Shown piece by piece: positions 16,028 to 24,205 of a stretch of 64,000 nt of DNA. The translations under genes and the position numbers were made by a program. This DNA is from Chryseobacterium indologenes (GTDB lineage: Bacteria; Bacteroidota; Bacteroidia; Flavobacteriales; Weeksellaceae), in contig NZ_CP018786.1 in the NCBI RefSeq assembly GCF_002025665.1, forward strand, positions 3,906,001 to 3,970,000. Direction: 5' to 3'. Position 1 is the first letter of the stretch, and each line of letters begins with the position of its first letter. Under the pieces are notes generated by a model that saw nothing but the letters and a program-made list of their open reading frames with translations, had not been told where the DNA came from and did no database searches.

Positions 16028-17458
16028 ATGAAAGAAATTAATATCAAAAACGTAGCGATCACATTTGTTGTTGCGTTAATTATATGGTTCATCCCTGCTC
16101 CGGAGGGTGTAGCCGAGAATGCCTGGCATCTGTTTGCCATCTTTGCGGCAACTATTTTAGGGATCATTCTTAAAGCGGCTCCAATGGGTACAATGTGTAT
16201 GATGGCTATTGGTTTTACAGCCCTTACACAGGTAGTTGCTCCGGGAGATGCCGGAAAATCCATTACCAAAGCTCTTTCCGGTTTTGGAGACAAAGTAATC
16301 TGGCTGATCGGGATTTCATTCTTTATTGCCAGAGGATTTATCAAAACAGGACTTGGAAACCGTATCGCCTTTTTATTCATCAGAGTCTTTGGTAAAAGTT
16401 CACTGGGACTTGCTTACGGATTAGGACTTGCCGATGTTTGTCTGGCACCTGCTATTCCGAGTAATACAGCAAGAGGTGGTGGGATTATCTACCCGATCAT
16501 GAAATCTATGGCGATAAGCTTTGATTCCGTTCCTGAAAAACCGGAAACCCATAGAAAACTAGGATCATTCCTGACTTTGAACAGCTATTATATGAACCTC
16601 ATCGCTTCTTCTATGTTCCTTACCGGGACAGCCAGTAACCCGATGTGTCAGAAGTTTGCAGCCAATCTTGGGATTGATATTACCTGGATGTCATGGGCTG
16701 CGGCAGGTTTCATTCCGGGTGCGGTAGCATTCTTTGTCGTTCCTTTGGTATTGTACAAATTATATCCGCCTGAATTGAAAAAAACAGGGGATGCTCCGAA
16801 AATGGCAGCTCAGAAATTAAAAGAAATGGGACCTATCTCAAGAAATGAATGGTTGATGCTTCTGGCATTCTTCATTCTGTTAGCACTTTGGATATTTGGA
16901 GGAGCACTTTCTATTGATGCCACTACAACAGCATTTATCGGATTAACATTATTGCTGTTAACTTCAGTATTAACCTGGGAAGATGTAAAAGGAGAAAAAG
17001 GAGCATGGGATACTATCGTTTGGTTCGCCGTACTGGTGATGATGGCAAGCTCTTTAAATGAATTAGGTTTCATTGGATGGTTCAGTAACCTTATCAAAGT
17101 ACAAATTGGAGGTTTGAGCTGGCAGGTAGCCTTCCCGGTTATCATCATCGTATATTTCTTCAGTCACTATATTTTTGCAAGTGCTACCGCTCACGTAGCT
17201 GCTATGTATGCTGCCTTGCTGGGTGTAGGTGTTTCTTTGGGAATTCCTCCAATGTTACTGGCAATGATGCTTGGTTTCATGGGTTCTATTTATGGAGTAC
17301 TTACCCATTATGGCCACGGTCCGGCACCGGTATTCTTCGGAAGTGGATATGTAGATCTCAAAGCCTGGTGGGTAAGAGGTCTTGAAATAGGAATCGTCCT
17401 ATTGATCATTTATATGGTTGTAGGAGGATTGTGGATGAAAGTCTTAGGATATTATTAA
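16028..17458 (+). CDS. DASS-family sodium/dicarboxylate carrier
   Basis: 476 residues, about 12 membrane segments. Two Ser-Asn-Thr-like substrate/sodium motifs mark the DASS/CitT fold: PSNTARGGG in the first half and SATAHVAAM in the second. The sequence is close to the 2-oxoglutarate/malate translocator branch. It would carry C4-dicarboxylates or 2-oxoglutarate across the inner membrane. It is 18 bases after the porin and 16 before sdhC, so the operon couples outer-membrane entry, uptake and oxidation of succinate. Confidence 0.88.
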   Translation: MKEINIKNVAITFVVALIIWFIPAPEGVAENAWHLFAIFAATILGIILKAAPMGTMCMMAIGFTALTQVVAPGDAGKSITKALSGFGDKVIWLIGISFFIARGFIKTGLGNRIAFLFIRVFGKSSLGLAYGLGLADVCLAPAIPSNTARGGGIIYPIMKSMAISFDSVPEKPETHRKLGSFLTLNSYYMNLIASSMFLTGTASNPMCQKFAANLGIDITWMSWAAAGFIPGAVAFFVVPLVLYKLYPPELKKTGDAPKMAAQKLKEMGPISRNEWLMLLAFFILLALWIFGGALSIDATTTAFIGLTLLLLTSVLTWEDVKGEKGAWDTIVWFAVLVMMASSLNELGFIGWFSNLIKVQIGGLSWQVAFPVIIIVYFFSHYIFASATAHVAAMYAALLGVGVSLGIPPMLLAMMLGFMGSIYGVLTHYGHGPAPVFFGSGYVDLKAWWVRGLEIGIVLLIIYMVVGGLWMKVLGYY

Positions 17459-17474
17459 TCAATAAATCAAAAAT

Positions 17475-18131
17475 ATGTTATCAACACTGTCAAGAAAAAT
17501 GCTGATGTGCCTTACAGGACTCTTTTTGGGATTCTTCCTGTTGATTCATTTCCTTGGAAATCTTCAGCTTTTTCTTCCACAAGAACAGGCACACCTGCAG
17601 TTTAATGCTTATTCGCATTTTTTATCAGGAAATATCATTATCAAAATAGTTTCTTATGTTTTGTATGCCAGTATCATTCTGCATGCTGTAGACGGGCTTA
17701 TTATTACTTTAAAAAATAAAAAGTCAGGAGGAGGTTATCAAACGGACAGACGTGGAAGAGCCAGCAAATGGGCTTCCAGAAATATGGGAATCCTCGGAAC
17801 ATTCATTCTGATTTTCCTGGTGATCCATTTCCAGAACTTCTGGTATATCTATAAATTCGGAAATCCTCCTTTGGATGAAAACGGAAATAAAGATCTCTAC
17901 ATTCTGGTAGTGAATGTCTTTAAAGAATGGTGGTATGTTATCATTTATGTACTGTCAATGATTGCTTTATGCTATCACCTGATCCATGGGATACATAGTG
18001 CGGTAAGAACGCTGGGATTATATCATCCTAAGTTTGTACAATGGTTCAAAACTATCGGGATTGCCTATTCAATCATTATCTGTGTAGGTTTTGCATTGAT
18101 GCCGGTGTATGTATTCTTTACTTATCATTAA
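17475..18131 (+). CDS. sdhC: Succinate dehydrogenase cytochrome b558 subunit
   Basis: 218-residue, five-helix membrane anchor of the b558 type (as in Bacillus and Bacteroidetes complex II), carrying two hemes and the quinone site. His residues sit in helices as expected: LLIHFLGNLQ, IILHAVDGL, LVIHFQNFWYIY and CYHLIHGIHSA. One large subunit replaces separate SdhC and SdhD, so no sdhD is missing. It is followed after 11 bases by sdhA. Confidence 0.92.
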   Translation: MLSTLSRKMLMCLTGLFLGFFLLIHFLGNLQLFLPQEQAHLQFNAYSHFLSGNIIIKIVSYVLYASIILHAVDGLIITLKNKKSGGGYQTDRRGRASKWASRNMGILGTFILIFLVIHFQNFWYIYKFGNPPLDENGNKDLYILVVNVFKEWWYVIIYVLSMIALCYHLIHGIHSAVRTLGLYHPKFVQWFKTIGIAYSIIICVGFALMPVYVFFTYH

Positions 18132-18142
18132 AAGGAACGATC

Positions 18143-20059
18143 ATGATTTTAGATTCAAAAATACCACAAGGCCCATTAGAACATAAATGGGAAAATTATA
18201 AAAAGAAAGCAAGGCTCGTTAACCCTGCCAACCGTAAAAAGCTGGATGTGATTATTGTAGGAACAGGTCTGGCGGGAAGCTCAATCGCAGCTTCTTTGGG
18301 AGAAATGGGATATAATGTCAAATCATTCTGTTTTCAGGACAGCCCGAGAAGAGCGCACTCTGTGGCAGCACAAGGAGGCGTAAATGCAGCAAAAAACTAT
18401 AAAAACGATGGTGACAGCGTATACAGAATGTTTGTAGACACGCTAAAAGGAGGAGATTTCAGAGCCCGTGAAGCCAATGTATACCGTATGGCAGAATGTT
18501 CTCTGAACCTTATTGACCAGGCTGTAGCTCAGGGCGTACCTTTCGGTCGGGAATACGGTGGATATCTGAACAACCGATCCTTCGGAGGAGTTCAGGTAAG
18601 CCGTACTTTCTATGCGAGAGGACAAACGGGACAGCAGCTACTTCTTGGTGCCTACCAGGCTTTAATGCGACAGGTCGGAAAAGGTTCTGTACAGTTATTT
18701 TCAAGACATGAAATGCTGGATCTGGTTACCGTTGACGGGAAAGCCAGAGGAATTATCGTTAGGAATTTAGATACAGGAGACATTGAAAGACATGCAGCAC
18801 ACGCTGTAATATTGGCAACAGGTGGTTACGGAAAAATCTATTATCTGTCTACTCTTGCGATGGGATGTAACGGTTCTGCAATCTGGCGGGCTCATAAAAA
18901 AGGAGCTTTAATGGCTTCCCCAAGCTGGATTCAGGTACACCCTACTTCCCTTCCGCAATCCGGAGATTATCAGTCGAAACTGACCTTAATGTCTGAATCA
19001 TTACGTAATGACGGAAGAATCTGGGTTCCGTTGAAAGAAGGTGAAAACAGACTACCCAATGATATTCCGGAAACGGAAAGGGATTATTATCTTGAAAGAA
19101 GATACCCTGCTTTCGGAAATCTTGCGCCAAGGGATATTTCTTCCCGCGCGGCAAAGGAAAGAATTGATGCAGGTTTCGGAATCGGACCTTTGAAAAATGC
19201 AGTATATCTCGATTTTTCAAAAGCAATACAGGAACAGGGAAAAGATAAGATTAAGGAAAAATATGGAAACTTATTTGATATGTATCTTAAAATAACAGGA
19301 TATGATGCGTATAAAGAACCTATGATGATCTCTCCTTCTGCTCACTTTTCAATGGGTGGACTTTGGGTAGATTATGAACTGATGACCACTGTTCCGGGAC
19401 TTTTTGCTTTAGGTGAGGCTAATTTTGCCGATCATGGTGCCAACAGATTAGGCGCAAACTCTCTTTTACAGGCTTCAGTAGACGGATATTTCATTGCTCC
19501 TTATACAATTGCCAATTATCTGGCCGATGAAATTCATACCGGAAAAATTTCACCGGATACTCCGGAATTTGAACAGGCTGAACAAGCAGTGAAAGAACAG
19601 ATTCAGGACTTTATGAACATCAAAGGAACCAAAACCGTTGATTATTTCCACAAAACATTAGGAAAACTCCTGTACGATTATTGCGGGCTGGCCAGAAACG
19701 AAGAAGGATTGAAATATGCCATTCAGGAGATCAGAAAACTGAAACAGGAATTCTACAAAGACGTAAGAGTTTCCGGACAGGGAGATAAAATGAATACCGA
19801 GCTGGAAAAAGCAGGCCGTGTTGCCGATTATTTCGAAATCGGTGAACTGATGTGCTATGATGCATTAACCCGTAACGAATCCTGCGGAGCTCATTTCCGG
19901 GAAGAGTTCCAGACACCGGATGGAGAAGCTATGAGAAATGATACCGAATATCAGTTTATCTCTGCCTGGGCATGGACAGGTGAAAATGGCGAGCCAGCAT
20001 TGATTAAAGAGCCTTTAATCTTTGAAGAGATTCAGCCAACGGTAAGAAGTTACAAATAA
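18143..20059 (+). CDS. sdhA: Succinate dehydrogenase/fumarate reductase flavoprotein
   Basis: 638 residues from the ATG at 18143; a longer frame from 18041 would overlap sdhC and is rejected. It oxidises succinate to fumarate with covalently bound FAD. The dinucleotide motif is VGTGLAGSSIA; the FAD-linking His is in RRAHSVAAQGGVNAA; substrate residues lie in VHPTSLPQSG and the active-site Arg and His region in HGANRLGANSLL; SPSAHFSMGG is also conserved. Its length fits the Bacteroidetes type. The catalytic direction depends on the quinone; with mdh present and aerobic relatives, oxidation is likely. Confidence 0.95.
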   Translation: MILDSKIPQGPLEHKWENYKKKARLVNPANRKKLDVIIVGTGLAGSSIAASLGEMGYNVKSFCFQDSPRRAHSVAAQGGVNAAKNYKNDGDSVYRMFVDTLKGGDFRAREANVYRMAECSLNLIDQAVAQGVPFGREYGGYLNNRSFGGVQVSRTFYARGQTGQQLLLGAYQALMRQVGKGSVQLFSRHEMLDLVTVDGKARGIIVRNLDTGDIERHAAHAVILATGGYGKIYYLSTLAMGCNGSAIWRAHKKGALMASPSWIQVHPTSLPQSGDYQSKLTLMSESLRNDGRIWVPLKEGENRLPNDIPETERDYYLERRYPAFGNLAPRDISSRAAKERIDAGFGIGPLKNAVYLDFSKAIQEQGKDKIKEKYGNLFDMYLKITGYDAYKEPMMISPSAHFSMGGLWVDYELMTTVPGLFALGEANFADHGANRLGANSLLQASVDGYFIAPYTIANYLADEIHTGKISPDTPEFEQAEQAVKEQIQDFMNIKGTKTVDYFHKTLGKLLYDYCGLARNEEGLKYAIQEIRKLKQEFYKDVRVSGQGDKMNTELEKAGRVADYFEIGELMCYDALTRNESCGAHFREEFQTPDGEAMRNDTEYQFISAWAWTGENGEPALIKEPLIFEEIQPTVRSYK

Positions 20060-20072
20060 AAAACAGAAAATT

Positions 20073-20825
20073 ATGGATTTACATCTTAAGATATGGAGAC
20101 AGAAAGATAGAAAAAGTGAAGGAAAACTCGTCGGTTATGACCTGAAAGGATTGAATTCCCATATGTCTTTCTTAGAAATGCTGGATACCCTGAATGAAAA
20201 ACTGATCACTGAGGGAGATGAACCTGTAGAATTTGATCACGACTGCCGTGAAGGAATCTGTGGACAGTGTGGCATGATGATTAACGGTATTGCCCATGGT
20301 CCTTTGAAAAATACAACGACCTGCCAGCTTCATTTAAGGTCTTTTAAAGATGGGGAAACGATTTTGATAGAACCATTCCGGGCTGAAGCATTCCCTGTGA
20401 AAAAAGATTTAAAAGTAGATCGTTCTGCTTTTGACAGAATTATATCTTCAGGAGGTTTTGTATCTGTAAATACCGGACAGGCTCCTGATGCAACGGCTAT
20501 TCCGGTGACTCACCAAACGGCTGAAGAAGCTTTTGATTCTGCAGCATGTATCGGATGTGGAGCTTGTGTGGCTACCTGTAAAAATGGTAGTGCCGCCCTA
20601 TTTACCTCTGCGAAGATTACCCACATGGCACTTCTTCCTCAAGGGAAAGAAGAACGAAGTAAAAGAGTGTTGGATATGATTGCACAAATGGACACAGAAT
20701 TATTTGGGCACTGCTCCAATACGGAAGCCTGTGAAGTGGAATGTCCTCAGGGAATTTCCGTACTCAATATCGCCAGAATGAATTTTGAGTATAACAGAGC
20801 TTTGTTTTTCAGAAAGAAAAATTAA
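20073..20825 (+). CDS. sdhB: Succinate dehydrogenase iron-sulfur subunit
   Basis: 250 residues. It moves electrons from FAD to quinone through three clusters. The [2Fe-2S] ligands are in CREGICGQCGMMING with a distal Cys in TTTCQLH; the [4Fe-4S] motif is CIGCGACVATCKNG; the [3Fe-4S]/[4Fe-4S] ligands are in HCSNTEACEVECPQGI. All needed Cys are present. It is the last gene of the operon, followed by an intrinsic terminator. Confidence 0.95.
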   Translation: MDLHLKIWRQKDRKSEGKLVGYDLKGLNSHMSFLEMLDTLNEKLITEGDEPVEFDHDCREGICGQCGMMINGIAHGPLKNTTTCQLHLRSFKDGETILIEPFRAEAFPVKKDLKVDRSAFDRIISSGGFVSVNTGQAPDATAIPVTHQTAEEAFDSAACIGCGACVATCKNGSAALFTSAKITHMALLPQGKEERSKRVLDMIAQMDTELFGHCSNTEACEVECPQGISVLNIARMNFEYNRALFFRKKN

Positions 20826-20854
20826 ATGAGCCGAAAGTCGAAATGATACTATTT

Positions 20855-20897
20855 AAAAGGACGAATTTGCTTATTGACAAATTCGTCCTTTTTGTTT
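20855..20897 (+). terminator. Terminator of sdh operon
   Basis: Perfect 15-bp stem (20855-20869 with 20878-20892), 8-base loop, then T-rich DNA. It may also end the convergent cyclase gene. Confidence 0.9.
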
Positions 20898-20916
20898 TTC
20901 TTTAAAATTTACATTC

Positions 20917-21690
20917 CTATGCATCTATCATCGCTACTACTCTCGCCGGAGCTGCAGATCCTCCAACAATTTTAAGAGGAAATACACAGATCTTAAATCC
21001 GGACGGAGGCAATGCTCCAAGATTGGTAAGCTGCTCGATGTGTAAATATTCTTTCTCAATTCCTACGCGGTGGCCTTCCCAGAAGAATTCGGGATCATTC
21101 AGTTCTTTGGCTTTTTGAGCCATATATTTTAATGGAAGATCCCAGCCCCACTGATCAATTCCCATTACTTTTACGCCCTGATCAATCAGCCATTCTGTAG
21201 CTTCTTTGCTCATTCCTGTTCCCTTTTCTACAAAATCAGGAGTTCCCATCAGCTTATCATGATCAGTTCTGATCAGTACAATATTTCCTTCCTGGATGGT
21301 GATTCCGTTTTTATTCAGATCATTTTTAAGATCATCTACAGTGATGGCTACAAAATCTTCTTTATGAGTACAGTCGATCACAATTCCTTCTCCATAACAC
21401 CACTCCAATGGAATCTGGTCTATTGTTTTAGCAGGTTTCCCTTCTACAACAGGCCCATAATGCCATGGAGCATCAATATGAGTGGTGGCATGAAGTCCCA
21501 TATTTTTGATGGTATCATCTGCCCAACCCGTCCAGTTTTTAGGAAAAAGTCTTGAAGGAAGTCTCAGTGCCAGACGAATCAGCCAATGTGATTTCCGGTG
21601 TGCTTTATGTTTGATTTTCACCCGCATGAACCATGGGTCTCCTGCATTATACTGAATGGGTTTTGTTAAATCGACAAGTGTTGTTTTCAT
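20917..21690 (-). CDS. Cyclase-family metal hydrolase (kynurenine formamidase-like)
   Basis: 257 residues from the ATG at 21690; the longer frame from 21711 starts within a -7 box. The metal signature HATTHIDAPWHYG supplies His67, His71, Asp73 and His77, the ligand pattern HxxxHxDxPxH of the PF04199 family (bacterial kynurenine formamidase, isatin hydrolase, polyketide cyclases). A second conserved block is VLIRTDHDK and the EFFWEGHRVGIEKE stretch near the C-terminus. No signal peptide. No tryptophan-catabolic neighbour supports a kynurenine role, so the substrate is open. Confidence 0.85.
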   Translation of the reverse strand: MKTTLVDLTKPIQYNAGDPWFMRVKIKHKAHRKSHWLIRLALRLPSRLFPKNWTGWADDTIKNMGLHATTHIDAPWHYGPVVEGKPAKTIDQIPLEWCYGEGIVIDCTHKEDFVAITVDDLKNDLNKNGITIQEGNIVLIRTDHDKLMGTPDFVEKGTGMSKEATEWLIDQGVKVMGIDQWGWDLPLKYMAQKAKELNDPEFFWEGHRVGIEKEYLHIEQLTNLGALPPSGFKICVFPLKIVGGSAAPARVVAMIDA

Positions 21691-21708
21691 ATGATTTAGG
21701 TAAGGAGG

Positions 21709-21716
21709 CAAAGGTA
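21709..21716 (-). promoter_or_regulatory. -7 box of cyclase gene
   Basis: TACCTTTG on the minus strand, a full TAnnTTTG match 19 bases before the ATG at 21690; it settles that start. Confidence 0.6.
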
Positions 21717-21772
21717 ATGAATAAGGTAAAAAGACGAATAGAAATTAACAAACGAAAAAAGTTTAGCCATCA

Positions 21773-22624
21773 CTAATCTTTTTCTAATTCTATCGGGTTT
21801 TCATATCTTTTGTTTTCTTCTCTTTCTTTTTGTCTTTGCCGTATCATTTCTTGACCTTGTATAATAGTGGTTTCAGAACTTTGAAGTACACCCATTAAAT
21901 TGGCATTAGCATCTTTTACCGCTTTTTCAAATTTCGGTCGAGTTGTCTCAAAAGCTTCATGATATCGATTTTCATTTACCTTAATTAATTTGTCTTTTAA
22001 TTGAGATGCATTGATAGATTTTACAAGCTCAAAATCATACTCTTCTTTATCATCTGTTATTTTAACAATCAGTCCTGGTAATCCACTAAATTTATATGGG
22101 CCATAGGGTAAAGGAATTTCGGGAGAATACCAGGCGATCCAATTTCGTCCCTTAAAGGTAACTTCCGCTTTTTTACAATTAATTGTGTTTATTATTTTTG
22201 TGTCATTACTCAATTTCCAATTTTTAATGATCGGTTCTTTATAGCTAAGTATTGACATTCCAACTAAGTTAAAATACTGTATATTTTCATTTGATTGTAT
22301 TATGGTAAAGGAAAATTTTGTTTTTGGAATGGATACTCCTTTTGAGCTTAACAGTTTTGCTCCATTTTCTAAAGTTTTTATTGGAAGTGCTTGGAATACT
22401 GAATCTCTTTTCAGTGATTGAATACTTGCAAAAAAAGCACGTTCATTACCTATCAGTAATGAAAAAAATTCTTCATGTTTATAATCAGGAGTTAATGTAT
22501 TCAATTTAGCTTTTAATAAATAGGTAAACTCACCACGCAGAGTATCTCTTTTATGTAATTGAGAGAAAAATAAGACACTAAAAAATAAGGCTAATAATTG
22601 AAATAATTTTTTATAGTAATCCAT
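21773..22624 (-). CDS. GLPGLI family secreted protein
   Basis: 283 residues from the ATG at 22624 (MDYYKKLFQL), which begins a clean signal peptide ending near FFSQ; an upstream in-frame ATG at 22654 would add ten polar residues and is less likely. The defining block WYSPEIPLPYGPYKFSG runs into GLPGLI at about 181-186, then alternating strands (VKITDD, YDFELVKSI). The family is common in Bacteroidota and has no established biochemical role. Here it follows a GG-leader peptide gene, separated by a hairpin plus T-run that would cut its expression relative to the peptide. This pairing suggests work on, or together with, a secreted peptide. Confidence 0.88.
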   Translation of the reverse strand: MDYYKKLFQLLALFFSVLFFSQLHKRDTLRGEFTYLLKAKLNTLTPDYKHEEFFSLLIGNERAFFASIQSLKRDSVFQALPIKTLENGAKLLSSKGVSIPKTKFSFTIIQSNENIQYFNLVGMSILSYKEPIIKNWKLSNDTKIINTINCKKAEVTFKGRNWIAWYSPEIPLPYGPYKFSGLPGLIVKITDDKEEYDFELVKSINASQLKDKLIKVNENRYHEAFETTRPKFEKAVKDANANLMGVLQSSETTIIQGQEMIRQRQKEREENKRYENPIELEKD

Positions 22625-22642
22625 AGAGTTATTTTTGATTAC

Positions 22643-22679
22643 AAAAAAATACACTTATAACTTTATAAGGTCATAAGTG
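22643..22679 (-). terminator. Intercistronic hairpin with T-run (attenuator-like)
   Basis: Arms CACTTAT (22652-22658) and ATAAGTG (22673-22679), with most inner bases also paired. On the minus strand it is followed by seven T (22649-22643). It lies between the peptide and the GLPGLI gene, so partial read-through would give much peptide and little GLPGLI protein. Confidence 0.7.
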
Positions 22680-22703
22680 CAAATAATTAATATGAAACAA
22701 ATA

Positions 22704-22875
22704 TTAATTACAGTAATTTGCTTCAAGATTTGCAAGCCACTGATTTGCTTGTTCAGCAGTCCAATCTTGTGTTGTAGTAGCAGTCTGACCACAAAATTCT
22801 GCAATCCACACCTGTTTAATACCTCCTTTTACAGTTTTTAAGGTCTTCACGAGTCAATTTTTTAATTTTTTTCAT
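22704..22875 (-). pseudogene. Frameshifted GG-leader peptide precursor
   Basis: The frame from the ATG at 22875 begins as a typical leader (MKKIKKLTREDLK) but ends after 19 residues. Leaving out one A of the five-A run at 22835-22839 restores a 56-residue precursor: TVKGG completes the double-Gly leader, then a 38-residue core starting IKQVWIAEFCGQT and ending LEANYCN, stop at 22704. The core has two Cys and many Ala, Thr, Gln and Trp. The intact leader grammar, promoter and downstream hairpin show a gene that was functional very recently, or a sequencing error. A +1 recoding event is possible but no known signal is seen. Confidence 0.75.
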
Positions 22876-22901
22876 AAAATATGTTTTTTTTGGTTAGATC
22901 A

Positions 22902-22909
22902 CAAATATA
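22902..22909 (-). promoter_or_regulatory. -7 box of peptide/GLPGLI locus
   Basis: TATATTTG on the minus strand, full match to TAnnTTTG, 26 bases before the peptide ATG. No good -33 TTG. The 306 bases from 22876 to 23181 otherwise hold only the terminator at 23038-23065. Confidence 0.6.
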
Positions 22910-23037
22910 TACAACGAACTCTTATCCACAGCATATCTTTTATTATGTTAAGTAGCTATTTATCTGAGTAAAACATATTTTTCACTTAAAGATTTTCCGT
23001 ATAAAACTGAATGGGTTTTATCATATTAGTTAAACAA

Positions 23038-23065
23038 AAAAGCATTTATTAAAAATAATGCTTTT
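23038..23065 (-). terminator. Terminator after DUF3592-like gene
   Basis: Nine-pair stem (23038-23046 with 23057-23065), AT-rich, with a T-run on the minus strand. Confidence 0.55.
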
Positions 23066-23181
23066 GGGTATTTTTTTATATGTTAAATAATTAATTTCAA
23101 ACAGAGATTTTTAGAGGTAAAGTATAAAGGTTCTTTAATTATTTTGATGAATCATTATCCTTTTGTTTTGTTCCTTTGTTT

Positions 23182-24144
23182 TTAAATTCCTTTAGGAATC
23201 ATAATTTTCTTCGGATCGTTCTCATCATACATGATCTCAATGTTACCATATTTAGGGACAGAAGAAAGATTTAAAAGGCTTACAACTTTCTTAAAGACTG
23301 CAATATGTTCAGTTCCTCTGAAATCTTTAAAACTCACCTGAAACATGATCTGCGGCTGATCATTTACCATAAGACCAGTCTGGCTTACACTAATGATATT
23401 GGCTTCCGCATTTCTTCCTGAGAAGAGGATCCGTTCTTCTTTCTTATTTTTAAAAAGCTTACTGATCAGCAATTGGAAAACCAATATATAAATCAGAGTC
23501 ATCACTCCACTGAAAATAATCGGGTGCATGAAGGTCAGAAACCTCCAGCCAAAATCGAAGGATTCCCGCATGTAGAAATAATAATATAATCCAGTCACAT
23601 AAGCAATTAAGAATACAATGAATGCAACTCTTAAAATGATTCCAAAGGAATTAAAACCAACTTTCTGGTCGCTTAAAATAAAATAGGGTTCCTGTGACAC
23701 TTTAGGATTCAGCAATACTTTCACCTTATTTCCGACAGCAAATCTTTTTTCCTGTGGTTTGGAATCGTGAAACATCATTTGATGTTCAATTAATGTATTT
23801 CTAAGATTAGGAAATGAAAGAACGATCTGAATGACATTCATATTGGTTTTCGGAATATATTTCAGAAGTTTATAATCAATGATTTGTCCTTCTCTCGGAA
23901 TTCCGTTCCTAAGTATAGACTGGATGGTACTTTTCTCCTTAAAGGTTTTGATGAAAAGAATATTAATAAAGAAGGCAATCACATACATCCATATGAGCAA
24001 AGAAAAACCGAGATACCCATAGCTCACGGCTAATGAATTTCTCGGTTCTGTTGCAAGTTCCTCCCCCATCATATAAATGAAAATCGGAAAAGGAGCACAG
24101 AAAAAAAAGAAAAAAGCTCCCCAGAAAATGATCATAAATTTCAT
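23182..24144 (-). CDS. Membrane protein with two DUF3592-like units
   Basis: 320 residues with about four membrane segments: two near the N-terminus (about 5-25, 43-65) and two in the middle (about 170-195, 210-230). After each pair comes a beta-rich soluble unit of about 80 residues. The second has the DUF3592-like order: GRNAEANIISVSQTGLMVN, QIMFQVSFKD, KYGNIEIMYDENDPKKIMIP. The repeated TM-pair plus beta-unit plan suggests an internal duplication. Role unknown in this family. It is probably a single gene, or co-transcribed with the nucleoid-associated gene 61 bases upstream. Confidence 0.7.
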   Translation of the reverse strand: MKFMIIFWGAFFFFFCAPFPIFIYMMGEELATEPRNSLAVSYGYLGFSLLIWMYVIAFFINILFIKTFKEKSTIQSILRNGIPREGQIIDYKLLKYIPKTNMNVIQIVLSFPNLRNTLIEHQMMFHDSKPQEKRFAVGNKVKVLLNPKVSQEPYFILSDQKVGFNSFGIILRVAFIVFLIAYVTGLYYYFYMRESFDFGWRFLTFMHPIIFSGVMTLIYILVFQLLISKLFKNKKEERILFSGRNAEANIISVSQTGLMVNDQPQIMFQVSFKDFRGTEHIAVFKKVVSLLNLSSVPKYGNIEIMYDENDPKKIMIPKGI

Positions 24145-24205
24145 AACTGTTATTTTGTGTGGTCTGATAAAGTTATGATATTATAATGGAATGGCCGAGT
24201 TCTTT

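Noticed and set aside
18041..18142. Longer SdhA beginning inside sdhC
   Set aside because: The overlap of about 90 bases and non-conserved residues argue against it; the ATG at 18143 gives the family length.
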